From positions 1-37,805 of the forward strand of contig JAJYLB010000035.1 in the NCBI GenBank assembly GCA_021788095.1: a stretch of DNA of 37,805 nucleotides, written 5' to 3'. Both the position numbers and the translations under genes were made by a program. Source of the stretch: Acidobacteriota bacterium (GTDB taxonomy: Bacteria; Acidobacteriota; Terriglobia; Acidiferrales; UBA7541). Below the pieces are notes generated by a model that did not search any database, had not been told where the DNA came from, and saw nothing but the letters and a program-made list of their open reading frames with translations. Below are positions 23,800-34,373 of the stretch, one piece after another (the stretch's first letter is position 1; each line of letters begins with the position of its first letter).

Positions 23800-25854
23800 C
23801 TACATCTTTTCCGGGGCTTCGATGCCCAGCAGAGCTAGGGCGGCGACGAGCTGGCTCGCGACGAATCCCACCAACTCCACGAGGAACGCCTTTTTCACGG
23901 GATCGGCTTCGGAAAGAATGTGATGGCGGTGGTAGAAGACGCTGAAGGACTGCGCCAATTGGAAGGCGAATTTCGCGACGAAGGCCGGCTCCTGCGACGC
24001 GGTGGCCGCGGCGGCTTGGCTGCCCAGCGACCCGGCGAGCAAGAGCAGCTCCCAAAACTCGTCGCCTTCGGGCCCAGCCAGCAGCTTGGCTCGCGACTCG
24101 GCGGAAAGCGCCGAAATCGATTGGCCCGGGGCGGCCGCCGGCGGGGCCGGGGCCGGATTGGGCTCCTGCTCGGCGAGTTTGCGGAAGATGTTGCGCGCGC
24201 GGACGATGGCGTATTGGACGTAGGGACCGGTTTCGCCTTCGAAGCTGAGCGCATCGTGGAAATCGAAAGCGATCACCGTGTTGCGAGTGTACTTGAGCAG
24301 GAAATAGCGCAACGCGCCGATGGCGATGGCGCGCGCGATTGGGGCGCGTACGGCTTCGGAATCCTCGGGATGGCGGGCGTCGACTTCGGCGCGCGCCGCC
24401 GATTCCAATTTGTCGAGCAGGTCGTCGGCTTTGACGCCGAAGCCCCGGCGCCCGCTGACCTCGACGTAGGGTCTTTGGGTGTCTTCCGCGGAAAGCTCGT
24501 AGCCCAACTCGCGGGCGCAGCGCGGGGTGAGCGCGACCATCTCGTAGGAGAAGTGAACCGAATGCGCGGCGGCGGCCTCGAATCCCAGGGCGCGGAGCGC
24601 GGCGGAAACCACGTTTTGCAGGTACGCCTGACGGGAGTCGATGACGTTGTAAACTTCGCGGGCGCGGCCGAATTCCGGGACGTTCGGCTCGCCATCCTCC
24701 GAAGCTGTCGTCCAGACGGCGCTGCCATCCGGGTAGCGCGAGAAGGTGCGGTAATGGAAGTCGAGGCCGAGCAGGCCGAATTTCCAGAGCTGATAGGCGA
24801 TGTCCTTGCCAACGTAGGTGACCGTGCCGCTCGAGCGAACGATGACTTTGGCCTCCGCTTCGGCGCCTTCCTCCGCGGGCGCGTCGCCCAGAGCCATGAT
24901 CCAGCAGCCGGCGTACTTGCCCGTCGCCGGCCGGGTGATCACCCCGCGTGAGGTCATTTGCCGGAAGGCCGCATCCCAGAAGTGCAGCCGCAGAATATCG
25001 CTTTCGCGAGCGAGCAGATCGTACCGAATTCCCAGGCGATCCATGGTGCGGAGGTGGGAACGGAGAATGGCCGTGGAAATGATTCCGGCGAGTTCGCTTT
25101 CGGCTCCCACACCCTCCTCGATGGCGCGAAGCGTCTGGGCGCGCAGCTCGAGCCGCGCCGGATCGGCTTCCAGAAACTCGGTCACGCGGGCGTAGAGGTC
25201 CCAGCAGAGGTAATCGAACCGGCGCGCGCCCGAATCGGGCTTGCCCGATTCGGGCGCGCCATTCGGACGGGGCTGCGGCTCGGCGGCGAGCCGGCGCACG
25301 TCTTCGAGCGATTTCCGTTCGAGATGCAGGAATCCCAAAACGACATCGGCAACCTGAACGCCGGTATCGTCGATGTAGTTTTGGACCTGCACGGGCCGGC
25401 CGGCAAAGTGCTCGAGCCGCACGAACGTGTCGCCCAGCACGGCGTTCCGCAGATGGCCGATGTGCGCGGCCTTGTTGGGATTGATGCTCGTGTGTTCGAC
25501 GATGACTTTGGACGCGGCGGATGCGGCGGCCGGTGCCGTGCCGCGCGCCAACTCCTGTGCCAGCTCGAAAAACTGCGCTCGATCGAGAAACGCGTTGAGG
25601 TAGCCGGCGCCGGCGACTTCCACGCGGGCGACCCCTTCGATGGGGCCGAGTCCCGAGGCGATCTCCTGCGCGATCTGGCGTGGAGCGCGGCGCAGGCGCC
25701 GAGCCAGCTCGAATGCGATCGGCGTAGCCAGTTCGCCCAGTTCGAGCCGCGGCGGCCGCTCGATCGCTACGGGCAAATCAAGTCCGTAGCGCTCGCCGAG
25801 GAAGCGGCGGAGCGCCGTGCGGAAGCGGTCTTCCATCAAGTGGTACACGGGCAT
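23800..25854 (-). CDS. argS: Arginyl-tRNA synthetase
   Basis: This class I synthetase charges tRNA-Arg. The 684-residue protein has the N-terminal ArgRS additional domain, the HIGH motif in NKAAHIGHLRNAVLGD (131-134), SSGTVTYVGKDIAYQLWK, and GRRGFGVKADDLLDKL in place of a canonical KMSKS. The C-terminal anticodon-binding domain has FEGETGPYVQYAIVRARNI. gagga directly abuts ATG 25854; GTG 25848 would have better spacing and is a real alternative. Residues about 197-210 (RPNGAPESGKPDSGAR) are a palindromic repeat read in frame, inserted before the conserved FDYLCWDLY. Another Ala/Pro-rich loop (PNPAPAPPAAAPGQ) follows the anticodon-domain entry. Confidence 0.96.
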   Translation of the reverse strand: MPVYHLMEDRFRTALRRFLGERYGLDLPVAIERPPRLELGELATPIAFELARRLRRAPRQIAQEIASGLGPIEGVARVEVAGAGYLNAFLDRAQFFELAQELARGTAPAAASAASKVIVEHTSINPNKAAHIGHLRNAVLGDTFVRLEHFAGRPVQVQNYIDDTGVQVADVVLGFLHLERKSLEDVRRLAAEPQPRPNGAPESGKPDSGARRFDYLCWDLYARVTEFLEADPARLELRAQTLRAIEEGVGAESELAGIISTAILRSHLRTMDRLGIRYDLLARESDILRLHFWDAAFRQMTSRGVITRPATGKYAGCWIMALGDAPAEEGAEAEAKVIVRSSGTVTYVGKDIAYQLWKFGLLGLDFHYRTFSRYPDGSAVWTTASEDGEPNVPEFGRAREVYNVIDSRQAYLQNVVSAALRALGFEAAAAHSVHFSYEMVALTPRCARELGYELSAEDTQRPYVEVSGRRGFGVKADDLLDKLESAARAEVDARHPEDSEAVRAPIARAIAIGALRYFLLKYTRNTVIAFDFHDALSFEGETGPYVQYAIVRARNIFRKLAEQEPNPAPAPPAAAPGQSISALSAESRAKLLAGPEGDEFWELLLLAGSLGSQAAAATASQEPAFVAKFAFQLAQSFSVFYHRHHILSEADPVKKAFLVELVGFVASQLVAALALLGIEAPEKM
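25224..25259. repeat. Perfect 17-bp palindromic repeat inside argS, read in frame
   Basis: gcgcgcccgaatcgggc (25224-25240), a tt loop, then its exact reverse complement (25243-25259). It shares 18 identical bases with the kdgK repeat (11734-11751) and is read in the same frame there, giving GAPESG in both proteins. Confidence 0.9.
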
Positions 25855-25947
25855 TCCTCAAACTTCATTGCGCTGCGACTCGCGGCCTCGGACTTCTCAC
25901 GCCCGAGCCGCCATCGCGGCACAGAAAGGTGTGTTGCGGACATTTGT

Positions 25948-25986
25948 CGGGATCCTTCGGGGCACAAGACGCCCCTCAGGATGACC
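25948..25986. repeat. gggatccttcgggg...cctcaggatgacc intergenic repeat
   Basis: This is the inverted copy of 14518-14556, differing mainly in the loop. It lies between argS and metG (25855-26070), where nothing else is recognisable. Confidence 0.85.
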
Positions 25987-26070
25987 CCGGCCGGCCTCGT
26001 GACCCTGAACCTGCCCATCTGCGTCCGCCCAGCGACGGCGGGTGCGCCCCGCCGATAGTTTCCGCCGGGG

Positions 26071-28131
26071 TCACTTCAAGCGCGAGCCTACAGGCACCTC
26101 TTCGGTGAACGCGCACAGAACGGGGCCGCCGTCGGGGCGCGTGGCCGCGACGACCATGCCGTTCGATTCCACGCCGCGAAGCTTCCGCGGCTCGAGATTC
26201 GCTACCACCACCACCTTGCGGCCGACGAGCTGCTCGGGCGTGTAGTTCTGGGCGATACCAGCCACGAGTTGCCGCACCTCGCTGCCGATGTCTACCGTCA
26301 GCTTCATCAGGCGATCGGTACCCGCGACGCGCTCCGCCGTTTTCACTTCGCCGACGCGGAGATCGACCTTGGCGAAATCGTCGATCGAGATGCGCGCGGG
26401 TGTTGTAGCGCCGGCTTCCAGCCGGCTGCTTTCGGCGCGTTCGGGCTGCTTCCCTTCGCTCGGCATGACCGGCTCTTTGGGTGCGGGCGGGCGAATCTCT
26501 TCTTCCATGTTTTCAATCCTTTCGATCGCTTGTTTTTTGTCGAGCCGGGGGAAAACCGGCTCGGGGCGCGCAACGCGCGTTCCCGGCTTCAGGCCGCCCC
26601 ATTCCAACTGGTCGATCCGCTGGTCGGCGAGCTTGCCTTCCTGACCGAGCTGCTGCCAGATTCTTTCGGTTGCGTCGGGAATGACCGGATGCGAGAGAAC
26701 CGCGAGGATCCGGAGGGACTCCGTTGCGGCGTACAGGACCTGATCCAGGCGTTCCTGGTCCCCCACCGCTTCGGTGGCCGCCCAGGGCTTTTCCTCCACG
26801 AGGAACTTATCCACCAGTTCGAGCATGCCCCAGATGGTTGTCAAGGCGTCCGAGAACTCGAACCTTTCGTAGGACTGGCGGACCGCGATGAGGTGAGGCT
26901 TGGAGCTTAGCTCGAATAGCCGGCGCGGTGCCTCCGCGGGCGCCGGACGGGGCACTGCGCCACCACGGGAGTTCGACACCATGGTGAGCACGCGGCTCGA
27001 CAGATTGCCGAGGCCGTTCGCCAGGTCGGCGTTGTAGCGGGTGAGGAGGCCGTCGCGGCTGAAATTGCCGTCCTGGCCGAACACCACGTCGCGCAGCAGG
27101 TAGTAGCGCAGGGCGTCGTTGCCCACCTTCGCGCCGGCCAGCTCGTCGATGGCAGCGACCACCGGCTCGGGATAGACCACGTTGCCCTTGGACTTGCTCA
27201 TCTTCTCCTGCTCGTAATAGATCCAGCCGTGGGCGAAGATGGTCTTGGGCAGGGGCAAGCCCGCGGCCCACAGAAATGCGGGCCAGTAGACGGCGTGGAA
27301 GCGCAGGATGTCCTTGCCGATCATGTGAACGACTTCGGCGTGCGGGTTCGTTGTCGAGGACGCCGCGCCCGCCGGCTGAGGCCAGTATTTCTTGAAGTCT
27401 TCGGAGCGCTCCGCGCCTCGGAAACCGATGCCGGTAAGGTAGCTGGTGAGCGCGTCGTACCAGACGTAGACGACCTGCTCCGGATCCCCCGGCCAAGGTA
27501 TGCCCCACTTCAGTCGCCGGCGGCTGATGGAGATGTCCCTCAAGCCGGCTTCGACGAAGCTCCTCACCTCATTCCTGCGGTAGCCGGGCTGGACGAATTC
27601 GGGGTGGTCTCTGTAGTGGCCGAGCAGGCGATCCTGGAAGGCGGAAAGCTTGAAGAAGTAATTATCCTCGGCGACGAGTTCCGCCGGCCGGCCGCAGATA
27701 TCGCAAGTGGCGGGCGCGGTGCCTTCGGCGACGTACCGCTCGTCAAAGATGCAATAGCGGCCTTCGTACTTCTTCTTTTCGATGTAGCCCGCCTCCTGGG
27801 CCCGCTCGATCATCCACTGCACGGACCGGACGTGGTCAAGATTCTGCGAGGTATGAACGAAGCGATAGTCGCCGATCCCGAGCGTGCGCCAAAGTTCTTT
27901 GAACAGCTCGCGCTTTTCCGCCACGAAGCGCTCGACCGGCACGCCGGCCTCCTCGGCGGCGCGGCGCAGCTTTTCGCCGTGTTCGTCGGAGCCGGTGAGG
28001 AAAGCGACATCGTAACCGCACATGCGTTTGTAGCGCGCGATCGCGTCGCAAGCGATGGTGGTGTAGGCGGAGCCGATATGCGGCCTGGCGTTGGCGTAGT
28101 AGATGGGGGTGGTGAGGTAGAAGCTGGGCAC
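26071..28131 (-). CDS. metG: Methionyl-tRNA synthetase with C-terminal tRNA-binding domain
   Basis: This class I synthetase charges initiator and elongator tRNA-Met. The 686-residue protein has HIGS (18-21, PIYYANARPHIGSAY), a Cys-containing knuckle region (YCIFDERYVAEG...ATCDICGRPAE), KMSKSKGNVV near residue 310, an alpha-helical anticodon domain and a C-terminal Trbp111-like dimerisation domain (IDDFAKVDLRVGEVKTAERV...GIAQNYTPEQLVGRKVVVV). GTG 28131, two bases past the larC stop, is chosen because the family begins there (PSFYLTTPIYY); the frame is open to 28323 within larC. The linker at about 554-578 is built from two intergenic-type repeats. Confidence 0.96.
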   Translation of the reverse strand: MPSFYLTTPIYYANARPHIGSAYTTIACDAIARYKRMCGYDVAFLTGSDEHGEKLRRAAEEAGVPVERFVAEKRELFKELWRTLGIGDYRFVHTSQNLDHVRSVQWMIERAQEAGYIEKKKYEGRYCIFDERYVAEGTAPATCDICGRPAELVAEDNYFFKLSAFQDRLLGHYRDHPEFVQPGYRRNEVRSFVEAGLRDISISRRRLKWGIPWPGDPEQVVYVWYDALTSYLTGIGFRGAERSEDFKKYWPQPAGAASSTTNPHAEVVHMIGKDILRFHAVYWPAFLWAAGLPLPKTIFAHGWIYYEQEKMSKSKGNVVYPEPVVAAIDELAGAKVGNDALRYYLLRDVVFGQDGNFSRDGLLTRYNADLANGLGNLSSRVLTMVSNSRGGAVPRPAPAEAPRRLFELSSKPHLIAVRQSYERFEFSDALTTIWGMLELVDKFLVEEKPWAATEAVGDQERLDQVLYAATESLRILAVLSHPVIPDATERIWQQLGQEGKLADQRIDQLEWGGLKPGTRVARPEPVFPRLDKKQAIERIENMEEEIRPPAPKEPVMPSEGKQPERAESSRLEAGATTPARISIDDFAKVDLRVGEVKTAERVAGTDRLMKLTVDIGSEVRQLVAGIAQNYTPEQLVGRKVVVVANLEPRKLRGVESNGMVVAATRPDGGPVLCAFTEEVPVGSRLK
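26400..26470. repeat. Two intergenic-type repeats inside the metG linker
   Basis: gtgttgtagcgccggc (26400-26415) is identical to 321-336 and continues into a hairpin (gccggcttccagccggc). Bases 26443-26470 match 14595-14622 at 25 of 28 positions. Both are read in frame between the anticodon domain and the tRNA-binding domain. Confidence 0.8.
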
Positions 28132-28133
28132 GG

Positions 28134-29330
28134 TCAAGTCACCGGCCCTTTCCCGGCGCGGAAGCCGTAGAGGGCTTCGGCGAGCACCTGTTTCAGGGGA
28201 ACGCCGCGCTCGGCGGCGATGCGGCGGCAATCTTCGTATTCGGGCGCCGCATTCACGATCCGGCCGTTTTCGCGGGCGAACTTGACGCGAACCGGGCCGA
28301 AGCTCGTTTCCACCGTGGCCCATTCGCGCTCGAGGCAGCGCCGTTCGGCTTCGCTGATCCGCACGCCCAGTGTGGTGGTTTCCTGGAACAGCAAATCCAC
28401 CAGCCGGGAGACCAAGGCGGGCGGCGCGAGCACGGTAACGAGTTGCCCGGGGCGGTTCTTCTTCATCTGCGCGGGCGTGGAGAAGACGTCGAGGGCGCCG
28501 GCTTCGAGGGCGCGCTCGGCGAAATAGCCGTAGAGCTGGGGATTCATGTCGTCGAGATTGGCTTCGAGCACGGCAATGGTCCCTTGCCCCGGGCGAGCGT
28601 GAGCGGCCGTCTCGGCTCGCTCGCCCACGAAGAGCCGCAGGGCGTTGGGTTGTTCGGAAAGGCTGGCGGCGCCCGCGCCCCAGCCAACCGCCTCGACCGT
28701 CATCGGCGGCATCGGCCCGGAAGACGTGGCGAGCGTCGAAACGATGGCGGCGCCGGTCGGCGTCACCAGTTCGCGCTCGATTCCCGTCGAGTAGCAGGCC
28801 AGGCCGCGAACCAGCTCGGCGGTGGCTGGCGCGGGGACGGGAAGCACGCCGTGTGCCGTCTCGACGCGCCCGGCTCCCAAATTGAGCGGGGAGGCGGCGA
28901 AATCGTCCAGTCCCAGCAGCTCGAAGCCGACGGCCGCGCCCACGATATCGAGGATGGCGTCCACCGCGCCGACTTCGTGGAAATGGACGCGATCGACGGG
29001 AATGTCGTGAATTTTCGCTTCGGCCTTCCCCAATCTTTCGAAGATGCCGCGCGCGCGTTCGGCTGCGCGAGGCGCGAGGCCGGCGCCCTCGATCATCTTC
29101 AGGATCGCGCTGAGCGAGCGGTGGTGCTGCGCGTCCGGCGCCTCGACGTTGACTTTCATCGCGCTGATGGCGCCGCGACGAACGCGTTCGGCGGAAATTT
29201 TCCAGCCGGAAACGGGCAGGCGGCGCAATTCGGCTTCGAGGCGCGCCGGTTCGACGCCCGCGTCGACCAGGGCGCCCAGCACCATATCGCCGCTAACGCC
29301 TGAAAAACAGTCGAAGTAACCGATTTTCAT
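28134..29330 (-). CDS. larC: LarC, nickel-pincer cofactor biosynthesis (CTP-dependent nickel insertion)
   Basis: LarC inserts nickel into the pyridinium dithiocarboxylic mononucleotide in the last step of making the LarA cofactor. The 398-residue protein has YFDCFSGVSGDMVLGALVDAG at the N-terminus, the His-rich HFHEVGAVDAILDIVG, ELVTPTGAAIVSTLA and the C-terminal ANLDDMNPQLYGYF, all typical. It appears as one continuous ORF, unlike the frameshifted larC1/larC2 of Lactiplantibacillus. ATG 29330 opens directly at MKIGYFDCFSG. It ends two bases before metG. larB and larE are not in the window. The only visible client is the LarA homologue at 9927-11246. Confidence 0.93.
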   Translation of the reverse strand: MKIGYFDCFSGVSGDMVLGALVDAGVEPARLEAELRRLPVSGWKISAERVRRGAISAMKVNVEAPDAQHHRSLSAILKMIEGAGLAPRAAERARGIFERLGKAEAKIHDIPVDRVHFHEVGAVDAILDIVGAAVGFELLGLDDFAASPLNLGAGRVETAHGVLPVPAPATAELVRGLACYSTGIERELVTPTGAAIVSTLATSSGPMPPMTVEAVGWGAGAASLSEQPNALRLFVGERAETAAHARPGQGTIAVLEANLDDMNPQLYGYFAERALEAGALDVFSTPAQMKKNRPGQLVTVLAPPALVSRLVDLLFQETTTLGVRISEAERRCLEREWATVETSFGPVRVKFARENGRIVNAAPEYEDCRRIAAERGVPLKQVLAEALYGFRAGKGPVT

Positions 29331-29420
29331 TGGATTCGCGCTCTGCCGACACGGCACCACTCGGACCGCCGAAAGGCAGGGAAACTCAAAATGGTAGTCT
29401 GCGCCTGGGGGAGAGTCAAA

Positions 29421-30431
29421 TCAGGGTGACGTGATCTCGAGTGGCTGCTCGATCTTGAAATGGAGCAGGGTTTCCGAGGGGATCATGATTTGTTTGGCCT
29501 TCGTCACGGCTTCGTAGGTCGTTCCCCCACCGCCACCAGCGGCCGCGCCAATGGCTGCGCCTTTGCCGCCGCCGGCTGCCGCGCCGATGGCCGCTCCTGC
29601 CGCCGCGCCACCGAGGATGGCGAACAGGCTGCGCTTGGTGCGGCTGGGGCCCTTCACGTCGTAGTCGTTGCTGACCAGCGGGTAAGACTTGCCCTGCAAG
29701 ACGATGCGGTACAGTTCGACGCGCAATTCGCTTTGACCGCTCAAGCGGCCCGCAGTACGAGCTTCGACAAGCCGCAAATAGACGGTGGCATCCTTCGGAG
29801 CAACCACCTGGTTGCCGACGGCGAGCGGCTCGGCGAGCGAGGCATGGAAGATGTCGCCCGTGCGGCTCACCGACGAGTCGATGGCATCGATTGTGCGCAC
29901 GGTGACCAGGGTTCCTGCAGGCAGCGTCGCGCGCTCGATGGGCCGGGGAGCCGGCGGCGCGGCAGCCGCGTTGGCGTCCGAAGCCTGGGACGCGGCCGCG
30001 GGCCTGGGAGCGGGCTGGGAAGCAGCTTGGGCCGGCTCGGGGGCCGGCGGCGATGGGGGAGTGCCGCGCCGGCGCCGCGCTTCCCGCCTCTTCTGCTGAA
30101 GTACGGGGCGAGACGGCGCCGGGCTCGTGGTTTGTGCCCGGAGGCGAGGCTCTTCGACAGTCATCTCGTCATCGACTTTCTTCACGCCAGCAGTTTCCGC
30201 AGCCAGCTTGAAGGTCTCGTAACGCGCGGAGACCGAGGGCACGGCCCCAGACAAAGTGGCGACTCCCTCCTTCACGGTGACGGCGAGTGACGAGCCACTC
30301 AACTGCGGATCGGAAGAAATCTGCGCTTTGAGCTTGCTCGCAATCTGGCCATCGCTTGGCCCGCGCGAGCAGCCCGCGCTCAGGAAAGCGGCCGCAAGCA
30401 GTACGGCCACACCAGTTGAATTTCGGCGCAT
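29421..30431 (-). CDS. BON-domain lipoprotein with glycine-zipper segment
   Basis: This 336-residue lipoprotein has a lipobox LSAGC (Cys21). A BON domain covers about 25-95 (DGQIASKLKAQISSDPQL; VTVKEGVATLSGAVPS), a fold that binds phospholipid. An Arg patch (QQKRREARRRRG) and a long Pro/Ala/Gln linker follow. A conserved region (LPAGTLVTVRTIDAIDSS to PLVSNDYDV) and a glycine-zipper stretch (GGAAAGAAIGAAAGGG, repeated) near 275-305 may insert in a membrane. The exact role is unknown; cell-envelope maintenance is likely. gggaggt lies 4 bases before the ATG, a strong ribosome site. Confidence 0.85.
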   Translation of the reverse strand: MRRNSTGVAVLLAAAFLSAGCSRGPSDGQIASKLKAQISSDPQLSGSSLAVTVKEGVATLSGAVPSVSARYETFKLAAETAGVKKVDDEMTVEEPRLRAQTTSPAPSRPVLQQKRREARRRRGTPPSPPAPEPAQAASQPAPRPAAASQASDANAAAAPPAPRPIERATLPAGTLVTVRTIDAIDSSVSRTGDIFHASLAEPLAVGNQVVAPKDATVYLRLVEARTAGRLSGQSELRVELYRIVLQGKSYPLVSNDYDVKGPSRTKRSLFAILGGAAAGAAIGAAAGGGKGAAIGAAAGGGGGTTYEAVTKAKQIMIPSETLLHFKIEQPLEITSP

Positions 30432-30610
30432 TTGTACCTCCCGGTAGCTTGGCCTTCGACACCGCTGCCTCTTAACTCCTTAAGATGCACGGCCGTGATC
30501 GAATGCTGTCTGTGACGCAAATTTGTACAGGGAGGGAAAAACCCATGGAAACAACTGATTTCCCCCGCAGGCCACCCCGAGACTCTTCCCAGCTACGGAT
30601 GTTTTTCGGG

Positions 30611-31083
30611 TCAATCGGTGACGGGGCAGCCGCAGAGGCGCTCGAGAACGCCTGCGGGAGACAGGGCAGGGTCGAGCAAGGCGTGGCGAGAGACGAGGAA
30701 AGTCTGTTCGAGAGCGAATTGGCCGCTGAGCATGGCGTGACTCACCATGTCCGTATAGACCATCCAAACGTCGCCAGGAGCGAATTCCCAGCGGGACTTG
30801 ACCGAGACGCGCTGGAACTCGTCGTTTTCCTTCAGCCAGTTAGGGAAACCCATCATGAATCGGTCGTAGAGCGAGCGCACGGTGAGGCCGAGCGAGCGGA
30901 GCGGGCGATGGCGTCCAAGCCGGCGTCGCGGCCGTGGCGGCGGGCGAGCGGGCGGAAAGTTTCCGAAGTGATCCAGACGCGCGGCGCGGAAGGATTCAGA
31001 TTCAAGAAGAAACGCAGGATCCGGTCGCCATTAGTTGGGCGCGTGGGAAAGGCGTCGGTACGGAGCAGATCGTTGCGAGCGCG
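30611..31083 (-). pseudogene. kdoO: Remnant of a Kdo hydroxylase (Fe(II)/2-oxoglutarate dioxygenase) gene
   Basis: Two frames together resemble the C-terminal half of Kdo hydroxylases, which oxidise the inner-core Kdo sugar of lipopolysaccharide. From 31077 one frame reads RNDLLRTDAFPTRPTNGDRI then LRFFLNLNPSAPRVW. Near 30885-30905 the frame shifts, and LGLTVRSLYDRFMMGFPNWL follows, then DVWMVYTDMVSHAMLSGQFA, LEQTFLVSRHALLDP and a stop at 30611. The N-terminal half is missing because the fragment starts immediately after the secA stop. The 89-codon piece at 30611-30880 is open on its own but is not a complete enzyme. Confidence 0.8.
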
Positions 31084-33927
<2,844 letters not shown>

Positions 33928-34063
33928 GGGTCGCTAATTTTCCTTGGGAAGGGACGCGGTTGCCCGGACTGCACAGCAGCGGCAGGGCGTCTCCCGGAAG
34001 GCTGAACGACACAACTGAATTTTACTCTGCCCGCTGGACTCGCGCAAAGCCGCCGCTCCCCAG

Positions 34064-34197
34064 AATCCTGCGCGTTGTTGGGGTGCCCCATCCTTCCGGC
34101 GACCTGGGCCGGAAGAATGGGCCGGGGGAGGCTAGCCCAAGAACGCCCACCCTTGCGAACTGCCCAAGGGTAGGGCACCCACACAACGCGCGGGATT
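34064..34197. repeat. MITE-like structured repeat upstream of secA
   Basis: 25-bp terminal arms at 34064-34088 (aatcctgcgcgttgttgggg and tgccc) and 34173-34197 are inverted repeats matching at 22 of 25 positions. Two inner hairpins are also visible (ccttccggc...gccggaag and cacccttg...caagggt). It is non-coding. The rest of 33928-34373 holds only a fragment of the cctgag/ctcaggat repeat family (34240-34280). Confidence 0.75.
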
Positions 34198-34373
34198 TCG
34201 AAGCTGACGCAGCGCCCTGAGCCGCGGCCGTGGCGCACCTTCCTCATCATCCCGAGCCCATTCGTCTCACTCAGGATAAACGCCGCGAGGGACCTCGACT
34301 CCGTTTCCGAAGCAGGACACCTTGGCCTCTACCAAGCTCCTATGGGGGCAGACTCTTTGGCCTGAGGGGTCTG

